The translations under genes and the position numbers were made by a program. Below are positions 25,207 through 34,676 of a stretch of 64,000 bases of DNA, piece after piece. The number at the start of each line of letters is the position of its first letter. Within the stretch, counting starts at the first letter, position 1. Source of the DNA: Paraherbaspirillum soli (GTDB lineage: Bacteria > Pseudomonadota > Gammaproteobacteria > Burkholderiales > Burkholderiaceae_D). The stretch lies in contig NZ_JBHSMT010000001.1 of assembly GCF_042654985.1 (NCBI RefSeq), positions 1-64,000 on the forward strand. The letters are read 5' to 3'. Under the pieces are notes generated by a model that saw only the letters and a program-made list of their open reading frames with translations, had not been told where the DNA came from and searched no databases.

Positions 25207-25671
25207 ATGCATACTTTAATGTTCCCATCCGCACGCCGTCGTTTTTCGACTGCCGTGCAACGCGGCTTTACGCTGATTGAAATCATGGTGGTAGTGGTGA
25301 TTATGGGGATCCTGGCAGCACTGGTTGTGCCCAAGCTGATGGGGCGTACCGACGATGCGCGGATCATGGCCGCGCGCCAGGACATCGCCACCATCATGCA
25401 GTCGTTGAAGCTCTACAAGCTCGACAATCAACGCTACCCGACCACCGAGCAAGGGCTGCTGGCGCTCATTACCAAGCCGACCACCGGCCCCGCAGCCAAC
25501 GGCTGGAAAAGCGGCGGTTACATCGACAAACTGCCGAAAGACCCGTGGGGCAATCCATATCAATTTCTCTCGCCTGGCATCAAAGGCGAAATCGATGTGT
25601 TTTCATATGGCGCGGACGGGCAGCCCGGCGGTGAAGGCAACGATGCCGATATAGGCTCGTGGGATCTGTAA
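25207..25671 (+). CDS. gspG: Type II secretion major pseudopilin GspG
   Basis: 154 residues. Prepilin site RGFTLIEIMVVVVIMGILAA with Glu5, then the GspG-specific RQDIATIMQSLKLYKLDN, RYPTTEQGLLALITKP and DPWGNPYQFLSPG calcium-site region. Main subunit of the periplasmic pseudopilus. AAGGAAAT precedes the ATG at 25207. First gene of an eleven-gene run G-H-I-J-K-L-M-N-D-E-F with overlapping or abutting ends. Confidence 0.95.
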   Translation: MHTLMFPSARRRFSTAVQRGFTLIEIMVVVVIMGILAALVVPKLMGRTDDARIMAARQDIATIMQSLKLYKLDNQRYPTTEQGLLALITKPTTGPAANGWKSGGYIDKLPKDPWGNPYQFLSPGIKGEIDVFSYGADGQPGGEGNDADIGSWDL

Positions 25672-26177
25672 TGTCCGCGATGGCGGCGCAGCGCAATCTG
25701 CGGCAGGCGAATGCGCGCGCGCACGGCTTCACGCTGCTGGAATTGCTGGTGGTGGTGGTGATTGCCGGCATCACGCTGGGCGTGGTGTCCTTGAGCGCTT
25801 TCCGCAGCGACCATCAGGTGCTGCAAAACGACGCCCAACGGATTGCGCTGTTGCTGCAATTGACGCGCGACGAAGCGATCCTGCGCAATCGGCCGACCGC
25901 TTTCGAAGCCGATGCCAATAATTATCGTTTCCTGGTGCGCGAAGAAAACGGCTGGCAACCGCTGGCGCAGGACGACATGCTGCGCGAGCGTGAATTCAAA
26001 CGCACGCCGATGCACTTGTCGATCAGCCCGGCGCCTATCGATGGCGGACAGTTGAATGTGCTGCGCATCACTTTTGGCCGCGAACCGGTCGACAAGCCTT
26101 TCGCGCTGACCCTGGCTGCAGGCGATACCAGCGTGGTGATCCGGGCTGACGGCATCGGTCACTTTTCGGTGGAATAG
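25671..26177 (+). CDS. gspH: Type II secretion minor pseudopilin GspH
   Basis: 168 residues; prepilin site HGFTLLELLVVVVIAGITLG, then the DAQRIALLLQLTRDEAILRN helix typical of GspH/FimT. Start ATG overlaps the gspG stop (TAATG), indicating coupled translation. Confidence 0.9.
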   Translation: MSAMAAQRNLRQANARAHGFTLLELLVVVVIAGITLGVVSLSAFRSDHQVLQNDAQRIALLLQLTRDEAILRNRPTAFEADANNYRFLVREENGWQPLAQDDMLREREFKRTPMHLSISPAPIDGGQLNVLRITFGREPVDKPFALTLAAGDTSVVIRADGIGHFSVE

Positions 26178-26597
26178 ATGCTTATCCCGTCCACTTCCTT
26201 GCCTCGGTCCGGGGCCAACCTCAATGTCAACGTCAGCGCTGCCGGTTTCACCTTGCTGGAAGTGCTGGTGGCATTGGTGATTGTCGGTACCGCGCTCGGC
26301 GCCAGCCTGCGCGCTATCGGCAGCCTGACGCAAAACAGCAATGGCTTGCGGGCGGCGATGATGGCTACCTGGTCGGCTGAAAACCGCTTGACTCAAATTC
26401 GCTTGGCGCACGAATGGCCCGCGGTCGGCGTTCGCTCGTCCAATTGTGTGCAAGGCGAGTTGCAGCTGGTGTGCGAAGAGCGCGTGTTAGGCACGCCGAA
26501 TCCGCATTTCCGCCGGGTCGAAGTCTCGGTGTTCGACGCCAGCAATCCGCAGCGGCGCATCGTCAATCTGGCTCAGGTGGTGCCGAATGCGCCCTAG
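26178..26597 (+). CDS. gspI: Type II secretion minor pseudopilin GspI
   Basis: 139 residues; prepilin site AGFTLLEVLVALVIVGTALG and the GspI-like ATWSAENRLTQIRLAHEWP. Starts immediately after the gspH stop. With GspJ and GspK it forms the pseudopilus tip. Confidence 0.9.
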   Translation: MLIPSTSLPRSGANLNVNVSAAGFTLLEVLVALVIVGTALGASLRAIGSLTQNSNGLRAAMMATWSAENRLTQIRLAHEWPAVGVRSSNCVQGELQLVCEERVLGTPNPHFRRVEVSVFDASNPQRRIVNLAQVVPNAP

Positions 26598-27279
26598 AGC
26601 AATCCTGGTTTCCAGCGCCCGTCAACCCAAGCCGGCCGCCGCCCGCGGCTTTACCCTGGTCGAGCTGATCATTGCTATCACTATCCTGGCGCTGGTCGCG
26701 GTGCTCGGCTGGCGCGGTCTGGACAGCATTGTGCGGGCCCGCGTCGCGCTGACTTCCGAACTGGAACAAACGCGCGGCATGCAACTGACGTTTGCGCAGT
26801 TGCAAAGCGATTGCGCGCAAATTGCGCCGGACACGCTGATCCCCAAACACGTATCCCTGCTGGCAACCCAGGACCGGTTGCTGATGGTGCGCCAGGTATT
26901 TGCCGAACAACAGCCTACCCGGGTGCAAGTGGTCAGCTACCGCTTGCGCGATGGCGTCTTGACCCGCCGCGAATCGGCGGCGACGCGCGATTTGCGGACG
27001 CTCGATGGGATGTGGCAGGCGGCTCTGAACGACGCCGATAATGACCCTGCGAATACGCCGGCGGTCGTGCTGCAATCGGATATTGCCAGGATGCGGATGC
27101 GCTTGTGGGCAAAAGATCAGCCGGGTTGGCGTCCGACCGGCGTCGATGCCGCAGGCGCGGCCGATGCCGATGGCGGTGCCGGCGATACCTCAACCGTATG
27201 GACCGGTCTGGAACTGTCCCTGCAGCCGCGCGGACGCGACGGCAGCATGGTGAAAGCATTTTTGCTGGGGGCGGCATGA
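26587..27279 (+). CDS. gspJ: Type II secretion minor pseudopilin GspJ
   Basis: 230 residues; prepilin site RGFTLVELIIAITILALVAV, GWRGLDSIVRAR and VVSYRLRDGVLTRRES fit GspJ. The start overlaps gspI by 11 bp and its stop overlaps gspK (ATGA). Confidence 0.9.
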   Translation: MRPRAILVSSARQPKPAAARGFTLVELIIAITILALVAVLGWRGLDSIVRARVALTSELEQTRGMQLTFAQLQSDCAQIAPDTLIPKHVSLLATQDRLLMVRQVFAEQQPTRVQVVSYRLRDGVLTRRESAATRDLRTLDGMWQAALNDADNDPANTPAVVLQSDIARMRMRLWAKDQPGWRPTGVDAAGAADADGGAGDTSTVWTGLELSLQPRGRDGSMVKAFLLGAA

Positions 27280-28220
27280 GAACGCCGGCCCCGATCCGAT
27301 CCAGGCAGCGTGGCGTCGCGGTGGTCACCGCACTGCTGCTGACCACCCTGGCGGTGACGATCGTGGCCAGTTTGTTCTGGCAACAGCAGGTGCAAGTGCG
27401 CTCGATCGAGAATCAGCGGCTGCAATTGCAAAAGGAATGGATCTTGCGTGGCGCTCTGGATTGGGCCAGCTTGATCCTGCGCACCCACAATCAACAATCG
27501 AATATCGATCATTTGAGGGAGGCGTGGGCAGCGCCGCTGGCGGAAACCCGGCTCGATCAATATATGGAGGAGGGACAGGCCTCCAACGATGCCGGCGACG
27601 CCATTCTGTCTGGTAATATTGTCGACGCGCAATCACGCTACAACTTGAGCAACCTGAGTACCCAGGGTGTGCAAAATCCGCTTGAAGTGGCCGCTTTCAA
27701 GCGCCTGCTGATCAACTTGCGTTTGCCGCCGACCTTGGCTAAAACCGTGGCCGATGCCGTGGCTGCCGCGCAACCGTCGAAGACTGGCCCGGGTAACGGC
27801 CAATTGACGATGTTGCAGGCCGAGGATTTGCTGGCGCTGCCAGGCGTGACGCCGGCCATGGTGCGCCAATTGAAGGACTTTGTGGTGGTGCTGCCGGTTG
27901 CGACCCCTGTCAATGTGAATACTGCGCCGGCGGAAGTGCTGGCGGCGCGTTTCGAGTCGCTGACCATGGCCGAGGCGGCGACGCTGGTCGGCAGTCGCTG
28001 GACGGCGCCTTTTCAGGATTCGGCGAACTTGGCGGCGCGCATGACGCAGCTGTTTAACAAGTCATTCCCGGAGGCAAGCGATCAGAACAAGGTGTCGCTT
28101 TCCACCAAATATTTTTTAGTTAACGGCAAGATCCGCATGGGCCGCGCAGCACTCGATTCCGTGTCCTTGATCAATCGTGATGAGCGTCGTACCACAGTCA
28201 TTTGGATTAGAGAGCAATAG
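27276..28220 (+). CDS. gspK: Type II secretion minor pseudopilin GspK
   Basis: 314 residues. N-terminal RGVAVVTALLLTTLAVTIVA is the prepilin site without Glu5, as usual for GspK. EWILRGALDWASLILR, SRYNLSNL and VNVNTAPAEVLAA are family hallmarks. GspK caps the pseudopilus tip. ATGA overlap with gspJ. Confidence 0.92.
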   Translation: MRTPAPIRSRQRGVAVVTALLLTTLAVTIVASLFWQQQVQVRSIENQRLQLQKEWILRGALDWASLILRTHNQQSNIDHLREAWAAPLAETRLDQYMEEGQASNDAGDAILSGNIVDAQSRYNLSNLSTQGVQNPLEVAAFKRLLINLRLPPTLAKTVADAVAAAQPSKTGPGNGQLTMLQAEDLLALPGVTPAMVRQLKDFVVVLPVATPVNVNTAPAEVLAARFESLTMAEAATLVGSRWTAPFQDSANLAARMTQLFNKSFPEASDQNKVSLSTKYFLVNGKIRMGRAALDSVSLINRDERRTTVIWIREQ

Positions 28221-28238
28221 AAAAATGGGCGAGACGTT

Positions 28239-29549
28239 TTGACTACATTATTTATCCGACTGCCTTCCCGGGCCACGCTTGATAGCGCGGCCGCAGTGAC
28301 GATGCCGGCATGCCTGTTCGCGCTGGTGGGCGAGCAAGGCAAGATCGAACGCCAGGGCTGCGAACCGCTGTCGAGCCTGGCCGCACTGATTGCCGGAGCC
28401 GGACGGGTGGTGCTGATCCTGGCCGCCGCCGATGTGAGCTTGCTGCGGCTGCCGGTGCCGCCATTGTCGGCCGCCAAACTGAAAGCGGCCTTGCCCAACC
28501 TGGTGGAAGAGCAACTGCTCTCCGATCCGCTCGATTGCGTGATCGTCGCCGGTCGGCGCGTAAGCGGCTCTGCTGCCAAAAACGAGGCCACCGATAATTT
28601 ACGCCTGATCGCAGTGGTGCAGCGCGATTGGCTGGAGCTGCTGGTCAAGACGCTATTGACGCTGGGAGCGCGCAATTTGCAGGCCTTGCCGGCGCAGTTG
28701 TGCCTGCCCTGGCGCGACGACGTGGCCGTGGCCGCGGTCAGCGATCACGAGGGCGATATCAATGTCGCCGTTCGCCTGTCCGGCTATCTGGGGATAGGCT
28801 GGTCGGTATATGGCGCTTCGGCCGAGGCCACCGCACAGGAAATCGTCGACGGCCTCGCTGCCATCGTGCCGCAGCAAGCGATCACGCTGTACGTGCCTGC
28901 GGCCAGCCAGACCTACTATCAGGAACTGGACCCCGCGCAGCTGAGCGCCGCACAGCTGACAATAATGGCCGACGACTGGTCGCAGTGGGTGAGCGGGGCG
29001 CAGGAAGCGAGCCGTACCCTTGGTATCGATTTGATGAGCGGACTGACCGCCAGCGCGGCCGGCACCGAGTTCAGCTGGCGCCGCTGGCGCTGGCCGCTAG
29101 CGCTGGCTGCGGCCTTGTTGTGCGTGAACGTCTTTAGCCTGAATTACGACTGGTGGCGCTTGCGTCATGAGAGCAATGCCCTGCGCGCGGACATGCAAAA
29201 AACCTATCGCGCCGCGTATCCGAAGGAGACCGTCGTGGTCGATCCGATCGCCCAGATGAAGCAAAAAATCGCGCTTGCCGAACGCGAGAACGGCCAGGTC
29301 GCGGCAGACGATTTTATTGCGCTGGCCGCCCATTTTGGCGAGGCGCTGGCGACGCTGCCGCAGGTACAGACGTCTGAGAAAGGGATCATCGCGGGGTTGG
29401 AATACCGCGACCACCATTTGCTGGTGCGTCTGAAAAATGCAGCCGATGCGAATACCTTCAGCGCCCAGATCAAACCCGCCTTGGAAGCCAGTGGCTTAAC
29501 CCTGACCCAGCCCACCGCCGGCGTATGGCAAATCGGGAGTCGCAAGTGA
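28239..29549 (+). CDS. gspL: Type II secretion inner-membrane protein GspL
   Basis: 436 residues from a TTG start (GGCGAG upstream). Cytoplasmic actin-like part (LRLPVPPLSAAKLKAALPNL, LVEEQLLSDP), one transmembrane helix about residue 285 (WPLALAAALLCVNVFSLNY) and a periplasmic ferredoxin-like end. Recruits the ATPase GspE. The TTG could be wrong, but no better start is nearby. Confidence 0.88.
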   Translation: MTTLFIRLPSRATLDSAAAVTMPACLFALVGEQGKIERQGCEPLSSLAALIAGAGRVVLILAAADVSLLRLPVPPLSAAKLKAALPNLVEEQLLSDPLDCVIVAGRRVSGSAAKNEATDNLRLIAVVQRDWLELLVKTLLTLGARNLQALPAQLCLPWRDDVAVAAVSDHEGDINVAVRLSGYLGIGWSVYGASAEATAQEIVDGLAAIVPQQAITLYVPAASQTYYQELDPAQLSAAQLTIMADDWSQWVSGAQEASRTLGIDLMSGLTASAAGTEFSWRRWRWPLALAAALLCVNVFSLNYDWWRLRHESNALRADMQKTYRAAYPKETVVVDPIAQMKQKIALAERENGQVAADDFIALAAHFGEALATLPQVQTSEKGIIAGLEYRDHHLLVRLKNAADANTFSAQIKPALEASGLTLTQPTAGVWQIGSRK

Positions 29550-30073
29550 TGCCAGCATTTAACGGACTACTTCAAGCCAGGGACAAAGCCCTGGCGCCAT
29601 TGACGGCCATGTGGGCCCAGCGCAACCAGCGTGAACGCACGCTGTTGGGCGCGGGCGCGGGATTTGTTCTGCTGGCTCTGATCTACCTGCTATTGATCGA
29701 TCCGGCGCTGAGCGGCCGTTTGCGTTTGCAAAAAAGCTTGCCGGGTTTGCGTCAGCAAGCGGTTGAGTTGCAAGCCTTGCAAGCCAAGGCCGCGACTTTG
29801 ACCGAGCCGCAGGAGCGGCCGGTACCGGTGTTCAGCAAAGAGACGATAGAAACCGCGTTAAAGGGCAAGGGCCTGAATCCGAAAAGCGTGCTGTTGAGCG
29901 GCGATATCGCCAAGGTTGAACTGGCCGGCGTCGCGTTCGCCGGCTTGCTCGACTGGCTGGACGATGCGCAGAAGAGCGCGCACTGGCAACTGGTGGATGC
30001 CAATATCAGCGCGCAGGATCAAGCCGGTGTGGTGAATGCAAGTTTGACCTTGTCGCAGCAAAAGCATGAGTAG
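29549..30073 (+). CDS. gspM: Type II secretion inner-membrane protein GspM
   Basis: 174 residues: short cytoplasmic head, transmembrane helix (LGAGAGFVLLALIYLLLIDP), periplasmic domain ending FAGLLDWLDDAQKSAHWQLV. Partner of GspL. ATG overlaps the gspL TGA by one base; a start eight codons earlier inside gspL is also open. Confidence 0.88.
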   Translation: MPAFNGLLQARDKALAPLTAMWAQRNQRERTLLGAGAGFVLLALIYLLLIDPALSGRLRLQKSLPGLRQQAVELQALQAKAATLTEPQERPVPVFSKETIETALKGKGLNPKSVLLSGDIAKVELAGVAFAGLLDWLDDAQKSAHWQLVDANISAQDQAGVVNASLTLSQQKHE

Positions 30074-30142
30074 CACCTGGTTTTCCGATCGCGCGCTGAA
30101 TGTCCGTCATGCCCTCATCCAAACCCAGGCGGCAAGCGTTTG

Positions 30143-30928
30143 ATGCGGACGTTAGCAATCTGGGCCGCGTGGAGTGGTGCAGCGGTCCTGAGCGCGCTGA
30201 TCACGGTATTGGCTTTTCTTCCTGCGGCATGGTTGGTGCCGCTGCTGGAAAGCAAAACCGCCGGCCGCATCACGCTGGGCGACGCCCAAGGTTCGATATG
30301 GCAAGGTTCTGCCTTTATCGGCGCGGCACCGAGCGGCAAGGATGCCGTGATGGCGCTGCTGCCGGGACGCTTTGCCTGGCGCATATCGCCGCTGGTGTTG
30401 GTTGGACGGGTGGCGGCGACCCTGGAAAATCCAAGCGTGCTGTCGCAGCCGGTCAGTATTAGCGGCAGCTGGAGCGCCTGGAGCATCACTCCCGCGAGTC
30501 TGCGCTTGCCGGCGGAACGGTTGGCTGGTTTGGGCGCGCCGTTGAATACGCTGAAACCCTCGGGGCAGATGCTGCTGACCTGGCAACAGTTGCAATTGGC
30601 GCGTCAAGCCGATGGCGTCGATCTGCGCGGCGGCATGACCTTGGATATGACGGCCATGGCATCGCGCTTGTCGCCGGTCAATCCGCTGGGCAGTTATCGG
30701 ATGCGCCTGGATTGGCAGGGACGGCGGGCGACACTGACGCTGGAGACATTAAGCGGAGCCATGCTGCTGAACGGCAGCGGCAATTTGCAGAATGGGCATT
30801 TACAGTTTTCGGGGACCGCGCAAGCGGCAGAAGGACAGGAAGAAAAGTTGGCAACCTTACTGAGCTTGCTGGGCCAACGTCGTCAGATTAACGGCAAAAA
30901 TGTGATCGGATTAGAGTTTAAATCATGA
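30143..30928 (+). CDS. gspN: Type II secretion protein GspN
   Basis: 261 residues; N-terminal transmembrane segment (AAVLSALITVLAFLPAAWL), then LLESKTAGRITLGDAQGSIW and LPGRFAWRISPLVL, typical of GspN. GspN is an accessory component absent from many systems. Separated from gspM by 69 bp, the largest gap between gspG and gspF; ATGA overlap with gspD. Confidence 0.87.
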   Translation: MRTLAIWAAWSGAAVLSALITVLAFLPAAWLVPLLESKTAGRITLGDAQGSIWQGSAFIGAAPSGKDAVMALLPGRFAWRISPLVLVGRVAATLENPSVLSQPVSISGSWSAWSITPASLRLPAERLAGLGAPLNTLKPSGQMLLTWQQLQLARQADGVDLRGGMTLDMTAMASRLSPVNPLGSYRMRLDWQGRRATLTLETLSGAMLLNGSGNLQNGHLQFSGTAQAAEGQEEKLATLLSLLGQRRQINGKNVIGLEFKS

Positions 30929-33216
30929 AAAATAAATTGCACCTCGCACCATTCCCAGCATTGGACGCACGCACTTGGCGGACCACCGGCGCCGTCGCAC
31001 TCTGTTTGCTGGCTGCCGGCGCACCGGTGATGCCGGCCGCTGCGTCGATAGTGACCCTGGCGACAGCACAAGCAGGTTCAGGTTCGGCCCCGGAGCTGGC
31101 CAACGGTCAGGCGATAATGAATTTTGTCGGCGCCGATATCGAATCGGTGATCAAGGCGGTCGGCCAGTACACCAACACCACGTTCATCATTGATCCGCGC
31201 GTCAAGGGCACGATCACCCTGGTGTCGGAAAAGGCGTTGAGCAAAACCCAGGCCTTCGATTTGCTGGCCTCGACCTTGCGCCTGCAAGGTTATGCGGTGG
31301 TGCGCAGCGAGGGCTTCGTCAAGGTTGTGCCTGAAGCCGACGCCAAATTGCAGTTGGGGCCGACCAAGGCATCCAGCGCACGGGGCGATCAAATTGCGAC
31401 GCAAATCTTTTCGCTGAATTATGAGTCGGCAACCAACATCCTGCCGGTGCTGCGGCCGCTGATTTCGCCTAACAATACGATCAATGCCAACCCCGGCAAC
31501 AATACGCTGGTCATCACCGATTACGCCGAAAACCTGCAACGCCTCGGAAAAATGATCGCGGCGCTCGACGTGCCGGCCATCAGCGATCTGGACGTGATAC
31601 CGATCCGGCATGCGGTGGCTAGCGATATCGCCGTGATGGCTAGCAAATTGCTGGACCCCAGTGGCGCCCCGCAGGGTGCCGGCGATAGCGCGCGCATCGT
31701 TATCCTGGCCGACTCCAGAACCAATTCCGTGATTGTCCGCGCGCCTTCCGCCGGCCGCGCCAATCTCGCCAAGTCGCTGATTGCCAAGCTCGATCAGCCG
31801 ACCGCCCAGGTTGGCAACGTGCATGTGGTTTACCTGAAAAATGCGGATGCCGGCAAACTGGCGAAGACCTTGCGTTCGATCGTGTCGTTCGATACCTCAT
31901 CGCCGACCCCTAGCTCCTCGCCTAGCAGCTCTGCTTCCGGCAGCAGCTCGGGCGGCATGCTGCAAAGCTCGGCCGCCAGCACGTCCGGTACAAGTACGCC
32001 ATCATCATTGGCGTCGTCGTCGAGCTCGACCTATTCAGGCGGCTCGTCGTCGTCCTCGGGCGGCGGCGCGGCCGGCTTCATCCAGGCCGACGAAACCACC
32101 AATACGTTGATCATCACCGCCAGCGAGCCGGTCTACCGCAACATACGCGGGGTCATCGACCAGCTCGATACCCGGCGCGCGCAGGTCTATGTCGAAGCGC
32201 TGATCGTCGAGGTGACGGACAAGGCGGCGAGCGAGATCGGGGTGCAGTGGCTGGCCTTGAGCGGCGACAAAAACAGCAACTACCGGGTAGGTGGCGGCAC
32301 CGGTTTTGCCGGCACGGATTCCGGCATCAAAGGCGGTAATCTGTTCGGTGCGGCGGCTGGTTTGGCCGCTACCACGCCAAGCGTGCCCACGTTTAACAAC
32401 GGTCTTCAAATCGGCGTATTTCGCCAGATCGCAGGCAAAATCGGCCTGGGCGCGTTGGCCAGTGCGTTGAACAGCACCAGCGGCGGCAACGTGCTGTCGA
32501 TGCCTAATCTGCTGACATTGGACAATGAGGAAGCCAAAATCGTCGTCGGTCAGAACGTGCCGTTTGTCACTGGTTCGTATGCGAACACAGGCGGCACGGG
32601 GCAGCCTAACCCGTTTACCACCATCGACCGCAAGGATGTCGGCATTGCGTTGAAGGTAAAGCCGCATGTTTCGGAGGGCGGTACCGTGCGTCTGGAGATT
32701 TCGCAGGAAGTATCGAGTATCGACAACAGTGTCGCCACCAGCAGTAACGGGCCGACCACCAACAAGCGTTCGCTGGATACCAATGTGGTGGTGGACGACG
32801 GCGAGCTGATCGTATTGGGCGGACTGATCGGCGATACCAAGAACAACGGCATCCAGAAAGTGCCGCTGCTGGGCGATATCCCGATTATTGGCAATTTCTT
32901 CAAATATCAGGCCGGTTCCCGCACCAAGACCAATCTGATGATATTCCTGCGTCCGACCGTGATTCGCAGCAAGGAGCAGAGTGGGATCGTCGTCGCCGAC
33001 CGCTACGATTACATGCGCAAGGCGCAAATCAGCGTCGAGCCGGACAAGAGCATCCTGACCGACTTCGGCTCGGCGGTGACGCGCAGTCTGGAAGATGGCG
33101 GTCCGTTCATGGATCTGCGCTCGAAACAGCCAGGTGCGCCAGGCGTGTCAGTGCCGGAACAAGTGCCGCCGGCGTCCGTGCCTGCGCCAGGGTTCCAAAA
33201 CGATAAACCGCAATGA
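30925..33216 (+). CDS. gspD: Type II secretion secretin GspD
   Basis: 763 residues. Signal peptide, N0 domain (IMNFVGADIESVIKAVGQYT), N1-N3 modules, and C-terminal secretin domain (VYVEALIVEVTDKAASEIGV; NVLSMPNLLTLDNEEAKIVV; LGGLIGDTKNNGIQKVPLLG). A Ser-rich low-complexity insert occupies about residues 322-382 within the N3 region. Forms the outer-membrane channel. Overlaps gspN and gspE by ATGA at both ends. Confidence 0.95.
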   Translation: MKNKLHLAPFPALDARTWRTTGAVALCLLAAGAPVMPAAASIVTLATAQAGSGSAPELANGQAIMNFVGADIESVIKAVGQYTNTTFIIDPRVKGTITLVSEKALSKTQAFDLLASTLRLQGYAVVRSEGFVKVVPEADAKLQLGPTKASSARGDQIATQIFSLNYESATNILPVLRPLISPNNTINANPGNNTLVITDYAENLQRLGKMIAALDVPAISDLDVIPIRHAVASDIAVMASKLLDPSGAPQGAGDSARIVILADSRTNSVIVRAPSAGRANLAKSLIAKLDQPTAQVGNVHVVYLKNADAGKLAKTLRSIVSFDTSSPTPSSSPSSSASGSSSGGMLQSSAASTSGTSTPSSLASSSSSTYSGGSSSSSGGGAAGFIQADETTNTLIITASEPVYRNIRGVIDQLDTRRAQVYVEALIVEVTDKAASEIGVQWLALSGDKNSNYRVGGGTGFAGTDSGIKGGNLFGAAAGLAATTPSVPTFNNGLQIGVFRQIAGKIGLGALASALNSTSGGNVLSMPNLLTLDNEEAKIVVGQNVPFVTGSYANTGGTGQPNPFTTIDRKDVGIALKVKPHVSEGGTVRLEISQEVSSIDNSVATSSNGPTTNKRSLDTNVVVDDGELIVLGGLIGDTKNNGIQKVPLLGDIPIIGNFFKYQAGSRTKTNLMIFLRPTVIRSKEQSGIVVADRYDYMRKAQISVEPDKSILTDFGSAVTRSLEDGGPFMDLRSKQPGAPGVSVPEQVPPASVPAPGFQNDKPQ

Positions 33217-34664
33217 GTGAGCTCAGAATGACAGACGCACGCTTGCTGCCGTATGCATTTGCCCGCGATTTTTCATTGCTGGCGCAACATGCCGAAGGTG
33301 CGGATGGTACGGCCGGCACGATCGAATTGTGGGTTTCCGAAGTCACGCAGCCGAGCGCGATTGCGGAAGTCAGCCGCCGCTTCGGCCGCGTCAAATTGCG
33401 CGCGATGGCGCGCGATGAGCTGGATGCCGCGATTGCCCAGGCCTACGCCGGCGCCGGCGGCGATGCGGCGCAAGTGGTGGATGAATTCGAATCCGACCTG
33501 GATCTCGCCAAGCTGATGCAAGACATGCCGGCGATCGAGGACTTGCTGGAATCGTCCGACGACGCGCCGGTGATCCGGATGATCAATGTGCTGCTGACGC
33601 AGGCATTGCGCGAGGGTGCTTCGGATATTCATATCGAACCGTTCGAGCAGATTTCGGTGGTGCGCTTCCGGATCGACGGCAGCTTGCGCGACGTGGTGCG
33701 TCCGAAGAAAGCCGTTCATGCCTCATTGATTTCCCGCATCAAGATCATGGCGCAACTGGACATCGCCGAAAAACGCTTGCCGCAGGACGGCCGGATTACC
33801 TTGCGGGTCGGCGGCAAACCGGTCGACGTCCGGGTTTCGACCTTGCCGACCGGGCATGGCGAACGCGCCGTGCTGCGGCTGCTGGACAAGGAAGCCGGCC
33901 GCCTCGACCTGCAGCATCTGGGGATGAGTGACGCGGTGCTGCCGCAGTTCGACTGTCTGATCGCGCAGCCGCACGGCATCGTGCTGGTCACCGGGCCGAC
34001 CGGTTCCGGCAAGACCACCACCTTGTACGCCGCGCTGTCGCGGCTCAATACCAGCACCACCAATATCCTGACGGTCGAAGATCCGATCGAGTACGAACTA
34101 TCCGGGGTCGGCCAGACCCAGGTCAACGCGCGCATCGACATGACTTTCGCCAAGGCGCTGCGGGCGATTTTGCGGCAGGATCCGGACGTCATCATGATCG
34201 GTGAAATCCGCGACCTGGAAACAGCCCAGATCGCGGTCCAGGCTTCGTTGACCGGTCACCTGGTCTTGGCCACCTTGCACACCAACGACTCGGCGGCGGC
34301 GGTCACGCGTTTGCTGGATATGGGGATCGAGCCGTTCTTGTTGTCGTCATCCTTGCTGGGGGTGGCGGCGCAACGGCTGGTCCGAAAATTATGTACCCAC
34401 TGCCGACGTCACGACGGCGAAACCTGGCATGCGGTCGGTTGCGAACAATGCGGTCACACCGGCTATCACGGGCGGGTCGGTGTGTATGAGTTGTTGCTGG
34501 CCACCGATGAAATCCAGTCGCTGATCCACAACCGCGCCTCGGAAGCCGAGATCCAGCAGGTGGCGCAACGCAACGGCATGCAAACCATGCGCCAGGACGG
34601 CGAGCGCTGGCTGGCGGATGGCGTCACCACGCAGGCCGAGTTGCTGCGCGTGACCAAAGAATAA
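33213..34664 (+). CDS. gspE: Type II secretion ATPase GspE
   Basis: 483 residues. Walker A GPTGSGKTTT near residue 260, Asp box and Walker B RQDPDVIMIGEIRDLETAQI, His box GHLVLATLHTND, and a zinc-binding CTHC...CEQC pair near 395-415. Drives pseudopilus assembly from the cytoplasm. ATGA overlap with gspD; gspF follows after 12 bp. Confidence 0.95.
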   Translation: MSELRMTDARLLPYAFARDFSLLAQHAEGADGTAGTIELWVSEVTQPSAIAEVSRRFGRVKLRAMARDELDAAIAQAYAGAGGDAAQVVDEFESDLDLAKLMQDMPAIEDLLESSDDAPVIRMINVLLTQALREGASDIHIEPFEQISVVRFRIDGSLRDVVRPKKAVHASLISRIKIMAQLDIAEKRLPQDGRITLRVGGKPVDVRVSTLPTGHGERAVLRLLDKEAGRLDLQHLGMSDAVLPQFDCLIAQPHGIVLVTGPTGSGKTTTLYAALSRLNTSTTNILTVEDPIEYELSGVGQTQVNARIDMTFAKALRAILRQDPDVIMIGEIRDLETAQIAVQASLTGHLVLATLHTNDSAAAVTRLLDMGIEPFLLSSSLLGVAAQRLVRKLCTHCRRHDGETWHAVGCEQCGHTGYHGRVGVYELLLATDEIQSLIHNRASEAEIQQVAQRNGMQTMRQDGERWLADGVTTQAELLRVTKE

Positions 34665-34676
34665 GCGAGGAGCAGC

